A DNA stretch of 27,423 nucleotides from CAZGKW01 sp964526295 (GCA_964526295.1 CAZGKW010000053.1:1-27423); one strand, 5' to 3'. Positions 14,363 through 23,237 are shown, numbered from the stretch's first letter. The notes: generated by a model not told the origin, from the letters alone. Numbers and translations: made by a program.

Positions 14363-17125
14363 ATGAAACCGCAGGACCTGGAATCGAAACTCGAGGCCTT
14401 CCGCCGCGGGCTGGACCGCCTGCATCAGGTGGCCGGCTCGAGGGGCGAGCACCGCGAGGGCGGCGGCGTCGACGCGGCCTACCAGGAGCTGCTGACCGCC
14501 CTGGAGGAGTTGGGCGTGGCGGAGGAGGAGCTCCGCCAGCAGAACGAGGAGCTCGCCTCGGCCCGGGCCGCCGTCGAGGCCGAGCGCCGACGCTACCAGG
14601 ACCTGTTCGAGTCGACCCCCGACGGTTACCTGGTCACGGACCCGGCCGGCGTCATCCTGGAGGCGAACCGGACGGCGGCGGCCCTCTTGGGCGTCCGGGC
14701 TGACCTGCTGCGGGGCAAGCCCATCGCCGTCTTCGTCGAACCCGGCCGGCTGAAGGTGTTCCACGGGACCCTCGAGCGTCTCGTCGCCGCCGACAAGCTG
14801 GACCAGTGGCAGGTCCGCCTCCGGCCGCGGCACGGCGAGGCGTTTGCCGCTTCCGTCAGTGTCGCCGCCGATCGCGTCCCCGACGGCCGCATCTTCCGGA
14901 TGCGCTGGATGCTCCGCGACGTGTCCGAGCGGATACGGATGGAAGAGGCCCTCCGCCGGAGCGAGGCCCGGTATCGTCAACTGGCCGAAGTCTCGCCGGA
15001 CGCCATCTTCGTCCTCGTCGACGGCCGGTCCGTCTTCGTCAACCAGGCGACCGTCCGGCTGCTCGGCCTGGAGAGGCCGGAGGACCTGCTGGGCCGGCCG
15101 GCCATGGAGCTCGTCCATCCGGACGACCGGGACCGGGCGGCCGACGTTCTCCGCCGCATTCTGGAGCAGGGCCAGGCCGAGCCGTTCTCGGAGTGGCGCC
15201 TGCTCCGGCCGGACGGGGCGACGGTGTACGTCGAGGCGGCGGCGGCGCGGATCGAGTACGACGGCCGACCGGCCATCCAGGGGGCCGCCCGCGACATCAC
15301 GGATCGGAAGCGGGCCGAGGTGGCCCTGGAGAACGCCGCCCGGTTCCCCGCCGAGAACCCCCATCCGGTCCTTCGGCTGGGCGCGGACGGGACGGTTATG
15401 TTCGCCAACGCCTCCGCGACGCGGCTGCTGGAGGCGGCCGGCTGCGCCGCCGGGGGTCGGGCGCCCGAGCCCTGGCGGGAGGCGGCCGCGAAGGCCCTCG
15501 AGACGGGCGAGACCGGCGTCCGGTCGGCCGAACACGAGGGGCGAGTCTTTGCCATCGTGGTGGTCCCCGTCGCGGAAGCGGGTTACGTCAACCTCTACGG
15601 CCACGACGTGACGGCGCTGAAGCGGGCCCAGGAGGAGCTGCGGGCGGCGCGGGACCAGTTGGAGGACCAGGTCGCCGAGCGGACCGAAGACCTGGCCCGG
15701 ACGATCGACGCCCTCCAGGCGGAGGTCGACCTGCGGCAGCAGGCCGAGGAGCAGCTCCGCGAGAGCCACGAGATGCTCGAGCGGATGTTCTCCAGCATCC
15801 ACCTGGGCGTCGTGCACCTGGACCGCGACATGAACTTCGTCCGGGTCAACCGGACCTACGCCGACGGGTGCGGCCGGCCGGTGGAGTTCTTCGCCGGCAA
15901 GAACCATTTCGATCTGTATCCCCACGAGGAGAACGAGGCCATCTTTTGCCGCGTGGTCGAGACGGGCGAGCCATACACCGTTTTCGCCAAGCCGTTCGTC
16001 TTCCCCGACGGTCCGGATCGCGAGGTGACGTACTGGGACTGGACCGTGGCCGCGGTCCACGACGCCGAGGGCGAGGTCAGCGGCGTCGTCTTCACCCTCC
16101 TGGACGTGACCGAGAACGAGCGGCATCGGCAGGGCCTGCTGGCCGAGAGACAGCGGCTCTATGACGTGCTGAACATGATCCCGGCGTTCGTGTACCTTCG
16201 GGACCCGTCGTACCGGATCCGATTTGCCAACCGGCAGTTCGAAGAGACGTTCGGGCCGGCCGACGGGCGGTCCTGCTTCGAGGTGCTGCACGGCCGATCG
16301 GAGCCCTGCCCGCGGTGCCTGTCGACGGAGGTCCTCGAGGGCGGCGGGGCCCACACCTACGAGATGACGTTCATCAACGACCGGACCTACGAGCTGCACG
16401 ACCACGCGTTTCCCGACGTGGACGGGTCGCCGCTGGTGCTTCGCCTGGGTGTCGACATCACGGAGCGGCGGCGGCTGGAGGCCGAGATCGCCGAGGCCAG
16501 CCGCCTGGAGCGGCAGCGGATCGGTCAGGACCTCCACGACACGCTGGGCCAGCAGCTCACGGGCATCGCGTTCCAATCGAAGGCCCTGGCCCGGAAGCTG
16601 ACGCGCCGCTCGGACAAGGAGGCCGAGGACGCCCAGCAGATCGCCGACCTGGTGAACCAGGCCATCGACCAGGCCCGGTCGCTGGCCCGGGGCCTGTGCC
16701 CGGTCGAGCTCCAGGCCGAGGGCCTGATGACCGCCCTGGACGAATTCGCCACCCACGTGCGGAAGGTCTACGGGGTGGCGTGCGTGTTCGAGTGCACCGA
16801 GCCGGTCCTGATCCCCGACAACACGGTCGCCACCCACGTCTACCAGATCGCCCGGGAGGCCGTGACGAACGCCCTCCGGCACGGCGACCCGAAAAAAGTG
16901 AGCATCCGCTTGGCCGGCGCCGACGGGGTTGTTACGCTGGACGTACTGGACGACGGCCTTGGGATCGCGGAGGACGCAAGCGAGGACTCCGGGATGGGCC
17001 TTAGGATCATGAAGCACCGGGCGGCGGTCATCGGCGGGGCGCTCCGCATCGAGAGCCGCCCCGGACACGGGGCCACCGTCACGTGCACCTTCCGCCTGCC
17101 GCCTGTCGGGTCGTCCGACGAATAG
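14363..17125 (+). CDS. Multi-PAS sensor histidine kinase, NarL/DegS-type
   Basis: A 920-residue kinase without transmembrane segments, so it senses a cytoplasmic signal. A coiled-coil start (about 1-75) is followed by five PAS domains (about 75-195, 200-315, 320-415, 470-590, 590-700). The third is degenerate, and a coiled coil (AQEELRAARDQLEDQVAERT) precedes the fourth. The HisKA_3 dimerisation domain holds the phospho-accepting His725 in QDLHDTLGQQLTGIAF. The ATPase domain spans about 815-915, with the N-box REAVTNALRHG and the G-box DDGLGI. The ATG at 14363 has GGGAG ten bases upstream. Kinases of this class pair with LuxR-type regulators, and one follows directly. The fifth PAS contains two cysteine pairs near SCFEVLHGRSEPCPRC, a possible metal or redox site; that role is inference. 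Confidence 0.92.
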   Translation: MKPQDLESKLEAFRRGLDRLHQVAGSRGEHREGGGVDAAYQELLTALEELGVAEEELRQQNEELASARAAVEAERRRYQDLFESTPDGYLVTDPAGVILEANRTAAALLGVRADLLRGKPIAVFVEPGRLKVFHGTLERLVAADKLDQWQVRLRPRHGEAFAASVSVAADRVPDGRIFRMRWMLRDVSERIRMEEALRRSEARYRQLAEVSPDAIFVLVDGRSVFVNQATVRLLGLERPEDLLGRPAMELVHPDDRDRAADVLRRILEQGQAEPFSEWRLLRPDGATVYVEAAAARIEYDGRPAIQGAARDITDRKRAEVALENAARFPAENPHPVLRLGADGTVMFANASATRLLEAAGCAAGGRAPEPWREAAAKALETGETGVRSAEHEGRVFAIVVVPVAEAGYVNLYGHDVTALKRAQEELRAARDQLEDQVAERTEDLARTIDALQAEVDLRQQAEEQLRESHEMLERMFSSIHLGVVHLDRDMNFVRVNRTYADGCGRPVEFFAGKNHFDLYPHEENEAIFCRVVETGEPYTVFAKPFVFPDGPDREVTYWDWTVAAVHDAEGEVSGVVFTLLDVTENERHRQGLLAERQRLYDVLNMIPAFVYLRDPSYRIRFANRQFEETFGPADGRSCFEVLHGRSEPCPRCLSTEVLEGGGAHTYEMTFINDRTYELHDHAFPDVDGSPLVLRLGVDITERRRLEAEIAEASRLERQRIGQDLHDTLGQQLTGIAFQSKALARKLTRRSDKEAEDAQQIADLVNQAIDQARSLARGLCPVELQAEGLMTALDEFATHVRKVYGVACVFECTEPVLIPDNTVATHVYQIAREAVTNALRHGDPKKVSIRLAGADGVVTLDVLDDGLGIAEDASEDSGMGLRIMKHRAAVIGGALRIESRPGHGATVTCTFRLPPVGSSDE

Positions 17126-17137
17126 GGGAACGCGAGA

Positions 17138-17830
17138 ATGGTGAACTCGATGCCACGGTCGGCGGCGGAGCCGGTCCGGCTCCTGCTGGTCGACGATCAC
17201 CCGGTGGTAAGGAAGGGCTTGGCCCAGCTCATCGACGGCGAAAGCGATATGGCGGTGTGCGGCGAGGCCGAGACGGCCACCGAGGCCCTCGCCATCGTTC
17301 GCCAGACGGAGCCCGATCTGGCGATCATCGACATCTCGCTGAAGGACTCCAGCGGCATCGAGCTGATTAAGGACCTCAGGGCCCGCTATCCCCGGCTGCC
17401 GGTGCTGGTCCTCTCGATGCACGACGAATCCTTCTATGCGGAGCGATGCCTGCGGGCCGGCGCCATGGGCTACGTGACGAAGGAGGAGGCCACCGAGACC
17501 GTCCTGACGGCGGTGCGGCGAATCCTGAGCGGCGACCTCTACCTCAGCGAGAAGATGGCCTCGAAGATGCTGAGCGTCTTCGTCAGCGGCGGGCGCAACA
17601 GCTCCGGGTCGAGCATCGACCGCCTCAGCGACCGCGAGCTGGAGGTCTTCGAGCTGATCGGGCGGGGCCTGCCCACCCGCGAGGTCGCCGAGAAGCTCCA
17701 CCTCTCCGTCAAGACCATCGAATCGCACCGGGCCAACATCAAGCGGAAGCTCAACCTCTCCAACGCCACGGAGCTGTTGCAGCGGGCCATCCAGTGGGTC
17801 GAGGTCGAGCGGTCGGGCAACGGAGGCTGA
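17138..17830 (+). CDS. NarL/FixJ-family response regulator (receiver plus LuxR HTH)
   Basis: A 230-residue DNA-binding response regulator and probable partner of the kinase ending 12 bases upstream. The receiver domain has acidic residues Asp19-Asp20 (LLVDDHPVVRKG), the phospho-acceptor Asp65 in AIIDISLKDSSG, the switch Ser in VLVLSMHDE and the conserved Lys in GYVTKEEA. The C-terminal LuxR-type helix-turn-helix spans about residues 165-225: LSDRELEVFELIGRG, then VAEKLHLSVKTIESHRANI. Length is normal for the family. The ATG at 17138 has only a weak ribosome binding site, which fits coupling to the kinase. No target operator can be named from the sequence. Confidence 0.93.
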   Translation: MVNSMPRSAAEPVRLLLVDDHPVVRKGLAQLIDGESDMAVCGEAETATEALAIVRQTEPDLAIIDISLKDSSGIELIKDLRARYPRLPVLVLSMHDESFYAERCLRAGAMGYVTKEEATETVLTAVRRILSGDLYLSEKMASKMLSVFVSGGRNSSGSSIDRLSDRELEVFELIGRGLPTREVAEKLHLSVKTIESHRANIKRKLNLSNATELLQRAIQWVEVERSGNGG

Positions 17831-17858
17831 CCGGGAGGGCGGCCCCGGCGAGGCGGCG

Positions 17859-17876
17859 CGCCGACGCGCGTCGGCG
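17859..17876. terminator. Perfect palindrome between convergent genes
   Basis: CGCCGACGC/GCGTCGGCG is an 18-base perfect palindrome lying between the response regulator (rightward) and the small Cys-rich gene (leftward). It lacks a T-tract, so it is at best a weak bidirectional terminator. Confidence 0.3.
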
Positions 17877-17968
17877 GCAGGCGGGCGGCTGGCAGGCGAG
17901 ACGCGGGGCAGGCAATCGCGTCCGCCGACGGCGCCGGGCGGGGAAGCGGCGCAGCCGGCGATCGGGCG

Positions 17969-18250
17969 TCAGGACGGCGGCGGGGTCCCGGCCCGGCGGC
18001 GGGCCTCCTCGATCAACTCCACCAGCGTGCTGACCTTGTCCTTCGGCGGGGCGAGGACCTGTGCGATCTCGGCCTCCGACCAGTGGGCCCGGACGAACCC
18101 CTCCACGTCGAACGTCTCCCACCAGCAGTCGAAGACCTTGCCGCAGGGCAGGTCGCGGCCGGGGGCACGGCAGTAGGAGAAGGGGACGGGGTGCCCGAGT
18201 TTCGGGCACCGCCGCCGGCGGTCGTCGTGCTGGTCGAGACGGGATTCCAT
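17969..18250 (-). CDS. Small Cys/Trp-rich protein of unknown function (possible metal-binding fold)
   Basis: 93 residues from ATG 18250; GGAGG lies 11 bases upstream. The core reads CPKLGHPVPFSYCRAP, then LPCGKVFDCWWETFDVEGFV, with four cysteines (about 15, 27, 36, 42) whose spacing suggests a metal site or a compact Cys-rich fold. I recall similar short proteins with a C-x-K-I-x-DCWW motif in planctomycetes and sulfate reducers, none with a known role. The C-terminal half is a plain helix with many charged residues. It has its own promoter (18318-18346), so it is an independent unit. It overlaps no other gene and is convergent with the response regulator. Confidence 0.7.
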   Translation of the reverse strand: MESRLDQHDDRRRRCPKLGHPVPFSYCRAPGRDLPCGKVFDCWWETFDVEGFVRAHWSEAEIAQVLAPPKDKVSTLVELIEEARRRAGTPPPS

Positions 18251-18317
18251 CGAGCTTGCATCCTCCGTGTGGTTGCCCTCCGAGGAAAGGGTCGAGGGCC
18301 CTCCTTTGCGCCGTCTC

Positions 18318-18346
18318 AGTGTAGGCTTTCCGGGGGGCGAAGGCAA
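18318..18346 (-). promoter_or_regulatory. Sigma-70 promoter of the small Cys-rich gene
   Basis: On the minus strand TTGCCT (18341-18346), a 17-base spacer and TACACT (18318-18323), each matching four of six consensus positions. Both hexamers are identical to those of the metK promoter at 21883-21910. Transcription would start about 60 bases upstream of the ATG. Confidence 0.6.
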
Positions 18347-18373
18347 CCGGGTCGCGGCCGTAGGCGCGGCGTG

Positions 18374-18405
18374 AAAAAAGCGCGGCGGGCAAGAATGCCC
18401 GCCGC
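18374..18405 (-). terminator. Rho-independent terminator of trpB2
   Basis: Read on the minus strand, GCGGCGGGCA pairs with TGCCCGCCGC around a four-base loop (stem 18382-18405) and is followed by GC and TTTTTT (18374-18379). It lies 30 bases after the trpB2 stop. Confidence 0.88.
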
Positions 18406-18435
18406 GAACGCAGGACGAAACGTAGGCGCGATCGC

Positions 18436-19803
18436 CTACGGTTTGGGCAGCCCTTCCAGCTCCGAGAGGCCGGCCTGCAACTCCTCCTCCGGCAGCGAGT
18501 AGTCGTGCAGCTCGCCCTGGAAGTAAGCGTCGTAGCCCAGCAGGTCCATCAGCCCGTGGCCCGACCAGTTGAACAGAATGACCTTCTCCTTGCCCTCTTC
18601 CTTGGCCTTCTTGGCCTGGTCGATGGCCTCGGCGATGGCGTGCGCCGTCTCGGGGGCCGAGATGAACCCCTCCGTCCGGGCCCACAGGACCGCCGCCTCG
18701 TAGCACTTCAGCTGGTGCAGGGCGTGCGGCTCGAGCAGCCCTTCCTTGATCGCCAGGCTCACCAGCGGGGCCATGCCGTGGTACCGCAGGCCCCCCGCGT
18801 GGATGGGCGGCGGGACGAACGAGTGGCCCAGCGTGTGCATCGGGAGCAGCGGCGTCATGCGGGCCGTGTCGCCGTGGTCGTAGGCGTAGGGCCCGCGGGT
18901 CATCGTGGGGCAGCTTTCCGGCTCGACCGGGATGACGTCGATCTCGGCGCCGGCGACCTTGTCGGCCACGAAGGGGAACGCCAGGCCGGCGAAGTTCGAC
19001 CCGCCGCCGGCGCAGCCGATGACGACGTCGACCTGCTTCTCGCCGGCCTTCTGGAGCTGCTTCTTGGCCTCCAGGCCGATGATCGACTGGTGGAGGAGGA
19101 CGTGGTTCAGGACGCTGCCGAGGCTGTAGCGGCTGTTGCCGCTGGAGTCGGCGACGGCGGCCTCGATGGCCTCGCTGATGGCGATGCCGAGGGAGCCGGG
19201 GGTGTCGGGCTTGGCGGCGAGGATGTCGCGTCCGGCCTGGGTCTCCTCGGAGGGGGAGGGGACGCAGTTCGCGCCCCAGCACTCCATCATGAGGCGGCGG
19301 TAGGGCTTCTGGTCGAAGCTGATCCGGACCATGAAGACCTTGCACTCCAGGCCCACCATCGAGCAGGCGAACGCCAGGGCGGAGCCCCACTGGCCGGCCC
19401 CGGTCTCGGTGCACAGCCGCTCGATGCCGAACTGCTTGTTGTACCAGGCCTGGGGGACGGCGGTATTGGGCTTGTGGCTGCCGGGTGGGGAGTTGCCCTC
19501 GTGCTTGTAGTAGATGCGGGCCGGCGTGCCGAGGGCTTCTTCCAGGCGTTTCGCCCGGTACAACGGCGAGGGCCGCCAGGTGTAGAGCAGCTCGAGCACC
19601 TCCTCGGGGATGTCGACCCACCGGTCGGTCGAGACCTCCTGCTCGATCAGGTTCATCGGGAACACCGGGGCCAGCATGTCGGGAGAGACCGGCTGGCCGT
19701 CGGGCCCGAGCGGCGGCGGGGGCGGGTGCGGCAGGTCCGCCGCCAGGTTGTACCACTGACGCGGGATGTCCTTCTCGTCCAGAAGAATCTTTACTGGAGC
19801 CAT
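18436..19803 (-). CDS. trpB: Tryptophan synthase beta chain, TrpB2 type
   Basis: PLP enzyme that condenses indole with serine to give tryptophan. It is 455 residues, longer than the classic TrpB1 (about 400), and has the N-terminal stretch typical of TrpB2 (YNLAADLPHPPPPPLGPDG, then DIPEEVLELLYTWRPSPL). The PLP lysine is Lys111 in HEGNSPPGSHKPNTA, the phosphate loop is GCAGGGSN (about 263-270), and ETGAGQWGSALA supplies the catalytic glutamate. No trpA or other trp gene is in the window. TrpB2 proteins often act without TrpA, in indole salvage, or as O-phosphoserine-using variants. The start is the ATG at 19803 with GGAAG five bases upstream; in-frame codons further upstream belong to the leader. 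A terminator follows, so it is monocistronic. Confidence 0.92.
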   Translation of the reverse strand: MAPVKILLDEKDIPRQWYNLAADLPHPPPPPLGPDGQPVSPDMLAPVFPMNLIEQEVSTDRWVDIPEEVLELLYTWRPSPLYRAKRLEEALGTPARIYYKHEGNSPPGSHKPNTAVPQAWYNKQFGIERLCTETGAGQWGSALAFACSMVGLECKVFMVRISFDQKPYRRLMMECWGANCVPSPSEETQAGRDILAAKPDTPGSLGIAISEAIEAAVADSSGNSRYSLGSVLNHVLLHQSIIGLEAKKQLQKAGEKQVDVVIGCAGGGSNFAGLAFPFVADKVAGAEIDVIPVEPESCPTMTRGPYAYDHGDTARMTPLLPMHTLGHSFVPPPIHAGGLRYHGMAPLVSLAIKEGLLEPHALHQLKCYEAAVLWARTEGFISAPETAHAIAEAIDQAKKAKEEGKEKVILFNWSGHGLMDLLGYDAYFQGELHDYSLPEEELQAGLSELEGLPKP

Positions 19804-20037
19804 GGTCGCTTCCGTAATGCCGGTGCCCCAGGCGACGCGCCTGCCCGCCCGCGGCACCGAAGTCAAGGCGCCCGGTTCCACACAGCGTGCACAGTTACCA
19901 CCGCCCGGCCGCGCATGGCAAGGGAAATCCGGGGCGTTCGAGCCCGCGCGGCACAGAGCTCTTATCTGTTAACGAGCGGCGCGCCGCACGACGGCGTAGC
20001 GCGAGGCCGGGCCAGGGCGCTCGCGGCGCAAACGGAA
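19804..20037. other. Leader region of trpB2
   Basis: No gene, T-box or Trp-rich leader peptide is visible. On the minus strand a TTGCCA hexamer near 19920 matches five of six -35 positions, but the sequence at -10 distance (GTAACT) is poor. The trpB2 promoter is therefore unassigned. The sequence gcgcgcc-rich palindromes seen elsewhere are absent here. Confidence 0.3.
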
Positions 20038-20068
20038 GGCGCCCGCGGGTCGGCCCCCCGCGGGCGCC
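20038..20068 (-). terminator. Terminator-like hairpin after the cold-shock gene
   Basis: A twelve-base-pair perfect stem GGCGCCCGCGGG/CCCGCGGGCGCC with a seven-base loop. On the minus strand it is followed by ttccgtttg, a poor U-tract. It lies 46 bases after the stop of the cold-shock gene. Confidence 0.6.
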
Positions 20069-20114
20069 TCGGATGCACCGTCCGAAGCTCGGCGCTCACC
20101 CCCGAGCGGTCGCA

Positions 20115-20321
20115 TCACACCGGGATACGCATCACGTTCTCCGCCTTCGGGCCCTTCGCCCCCTGGGTCAGCTCGAACTCGACCTCCTCCCCTTCGGCCA
20201 GGGTCTTGAACCCGTCGCCCTGGATGTTCGAGTAGTGGACGAAGACGTCCGAGCCGCCGTCGTGTTCGATGAACCCGTAGCCCTTCTGGTCGTTGAACCA
20301 CTTCACCTTGCCATGTGCCAT
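20115..20321 (-). CDS. cspA: Cold-shock protein, CspA family
   Basis: A 68-residue single cold-shock domain that binds single-stranded nucleic acid, mostly as an RNA chaperone. It starts MAHGKVKWFNDQKGYGFIEH, which contains RNP1 (KGYGFI). RNP2 is VFVHYSNI, and the typical TLAEGEEVEFELTQGAKGPKAENV end is present. The start at 20321 fits the family exactly and has GGAGG nine bases upstream. The open frame continues 56 codons upstream, but this is the leader, not protein. The leader is about 165 bases long from the predicted promoter. Long structured leaders are typical of cold-induced csp mRNAs. A terminator-like hairpin follows. Confidence 0.95.
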   Translation of the reverse strand: MAHGKVKWFNDQKGYGFIEHDGGSDVFVHYSNIQGDGFKTLAEGEEVEFELTQGAKGPKAENVMRIPV

Positions 20322-20491
20322 ACCTGCGTACCTCCATACTCCGACCACTGAGAAGTTCGGCCCGGCCGGGCGGAGACCCCGGCCGTTGCCCGATGTCCCC
20401 CCTGGAAAGGAGACAGGACCCGGCCCCGGAGGGCCACCGAGAGACACAACGAAGCGACGTGCAAACTCGTCTTCTCCGAATTGACTCATTC

Positions 20492-20521
20492 AGGTTAACG
20501 CACCCGTCCCGAACGCGTCAA
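20492..20521 (-). promoter_or_regulatory. Probable promoter of the cold-shock gene
   Basis: Minus strand TTGACG (20516-20521, five of six) with an 18-base spacer and a weak -10 TAACCT (20492-20497, three of six). It would give a leader of about 165 bases before the csp start, as expected for a cold-shock mRNA. Confidence 0.4.
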
Positions 20522-20610
20522 GCGCAAAAATCCGGCCGATGCGCCCGTGCCGGACAGGCCCCGGAACGTCCCGGCGTGGCCGGCGCGGCCCGGGTTACGC
20601 CGTCGGAGCC

Positions 20611-20639
20611 TTGAGCCGCCGGTCCGACCGTGGTATCGT
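20611..20639 (+). promoter_or_regulatory. Probable promoter of the HDAC-like gene
   Basis: TTGAGC (20611-20616), a 17-base spacer and TATCGT (20634-20639), four of six matches in each box. It lies about 180 bases upstream of the preferred start, and an earlier start at 20735 would also be downstream of it. Confidence 0.4.
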
Positions 20640-20824
20640 GGGGGAGGTCGGCAGCTCCGCCGATTTCGGGGCGCCGACCACGCCCGCGTGCGCCGGCACG
20701 AGAGGGGGCCGGGGAGCAGCGACCCGTGGACCGGATGACGGCAGCGACGGCGTCGGCGGTGCTCGCGGTGCTGACCGCCGGCTGCCGGCCCGACGCCGCC
20801 GACTCGACCGCGAAGGAGGGGCCT

Positions 20825-21772
20825 GTGGGCGTGGGCATCGTCTGGCACGAGGCGTACCTGGAGCACGAGGCGGCCGGTCACCCCGAGCGGCCCGAGCGGC
20901 TCCACGCCGTCCGCGACGCTCTCCGGGAAGCCGGCCTGTGGTCGGACCTCGTGCCGATTGGGCCCCGCGAGGCCTCCGACGAGGCCCTCCTTCGCGTCCA
21001 CACCGCCGACCACCTGAAACGCATCTCCAGGACGGCCAACGCCGAAGACACCGTGTGGTTCGACTTGGACACGTACGCCGGCCCGGAGTCGCACCGGGCG
21101 GCGCGGCTGGCGGCAGGGGGCGTCTGCGCCGCCGTCGACGCGGTCGTCGAGGGGAAGGTCCGGTCGGCGTTCTGCGCCGTCCGGCCGCCGGGCCACCACG
21201 CCACAACCGACCGGGCCATGGGCTTCTGCCTGTTCAACAACGTGGCCGTAGCGGCCCGGCACGCCCAGGCGGCCCACGGCGTCGAGCGGGTCCTGATCGT
21301 CGACTTCGACGTCCACCACGGCAACGGCACCCAGGCCGTCTTCTACGGCGATCCGACGGTCTATTACATCTCGACGCACCAGTGGCCGCACTATCCCGGC
21401 ACGGGGCGGGCCGAGGAGACCGGCGAGGGCAAGGGCAAGGGCACCAACCGGAACGTGCCGTTGCCTGCCGGTAGCGGCGACGCCGAAGTCCTGGCGGCCC
21501 TCGACGGGGCCCTGAAGGAAGCCGAGGCGTTCCGGCCGGGGTTGGTTCTCGTCTCGGCGGGTTTCGACGCCCACGAGGACGACCCGCTGGCGGGGCTGGC
21601 ACTCTCGGACGAGGGGTACGCCGGGATCACGCGACGGATACGGGCCCTGGCCGAGGCGCACTGCGGCGGCCGCCTGGTCAGCGTCCTGGAGGGCGGGTAC
21701 GACCTCGAAGCGCTGGGCCGGGCCGTCACGGCGCACGTCCGGGTCCTCGCCGAACCTCCCGCGAAGCCGTAA
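20825..21772 (+). CDS. Histone deacetylase-family amidohydrolase
   Basis: Zinc-dependent deacetylase of the HDAC/AcuC/acetylpolyamine amidohydrolase superfamily, acting on acetylated lysines, polyamines or other small amides. From GTG 20825 it has 315 residues and all catalytic signatures: the His124-His125 pair in RPPGHHATTDRAMGF, zinc ligands Asp162 and His164 in VDFDVHHGNGT, the third ligand Asp248 in SAGFDAHEDDPL, and Tyr292 in LEGGYDLEAL. The GTG at 20825 has AGGAGG five bases upstream, and the protein then begins as family members do. An in-frame ATG at 20735 would add 30 residues that resemble a lipoprotein signal (LTAGC), giving a secreted form, which would be unusual. I consider the short form more likely. 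Confidence 0.88.
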   Translation: MGVGIVWHEAYLEHEAAGHPERPERLHAVRDALREAGLWSDLVPIGPREASDEALLRVHTADHLKRISRTANAEDTVWFDLDTYAGPESHRAARLAAGGVCAAVDAVVEGKVRSAFCAVRPPGHHATTDRAMGFCLFNNVAVAARHAQAAHGVERVLIVDFDVHHGNGTQAVFYGDPTVYYISTHQWPHYPGTGRAEETGEGKGKGTNRNVPLPAGSGDAEVLAALDGALKEAEAFRPGLVLVSAGFDAHEDDPLAGLALSDEGYAGITRRIRALAEAHCGGRLVSVLEGGYDLEALGRAVTAHVRVLAEPPAKP

Positions 21773-21856
21773 GCGCCCCCGGGCGCGAAGGGCCCCGGGC
21801 CTTGGGCGCGTGCCCGCGGTCTTACGCGCCCGCGGCTCGAAGGGCTGGCGCCGCGC

Positions 21857-21869
21857 GGGGGGGGGGGGG
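21857..21869. repeat. Run of 13 G residues upstream of the metK promoter
   Basis: A homopolymer of 13 G flanked by GCGC on both sides, ending 13 bases before the metK -35 box. Such tracts are prone to slippage. The exact length may also be affected by sequencing error. Confidence 0.85.
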
Positions 21870-21882
21870 CGCGCGTTTTCCC

Positions 21883-21910
21883 TTGCCTTGCCTCCGAGGG
21901 CGAATACACT
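21883..21910 (+). promoter_or_regulatory. Sigma-70 promoter of metK
   Basis: TTGCCT (21883-21888), a 16-base spacer and TACACT (21905-21910). Transcription would start near 21917, giving a leader of about 67 bases. It uses the same two hexamers as the promoter at 18318-18346. Confidence 0.55.
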
Positions 21911-21921
21911 GTCTGATCTAG

Positions 21922-21952
21922 CCCTGCCCGCTGCGGACGGCGGGCACGGGCC
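21922..21952 (+). promoter_or_regulatory. Hairpin in the metK leader
   Basis: CCC-TGCCCGC (21922-21931) pairs with GCGGGCA-c-GGG (21940-21950) around an eight-base loop, a ten-base-pair stem with one bulge. It lies between the predicted transcription start and the ribosome binding site AAAGGAG (21970-21976). I see no conserved core of a known SAM riboswitch, so its role is open. Confidence 0.35.
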
Positions 21953-21983
21953 GAACGCGACTTCCAGCCAAAGGAGCCGTCCC

Positions 21984-23183
<1,200 letters not shown>

Positions 23184-23237
23184 TCCTGCGCCCGCTGCGT
23201 CCGGCGCCCACGCGCGTTCGGGCGGGATGACCGGTCC

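Noticed and set aside
14273..17728. Minus-strand 1151-codon open frame opposite the kinase and regulator
   Set aside because: It is antisense to well-defined PAS, HisKA_3, ATPase and receiver domains, and shows only low-complexity composition.
20322..20489. N-terminal extension of the cold-shock protein (124-residue form)
   Set aside because: The family start at 20321 has a GGAGG site and matches the standard length. The extension is Gly/Pro-rich leader sequence.
21911..21983. SAM riboswitch in the metK leader
   Set aside because: The leader is only about 70 bases and has a single hairpin. I could not find the conserved cores of SAM-I, SAM-II, SAM-IV or SAM/SAH classes.
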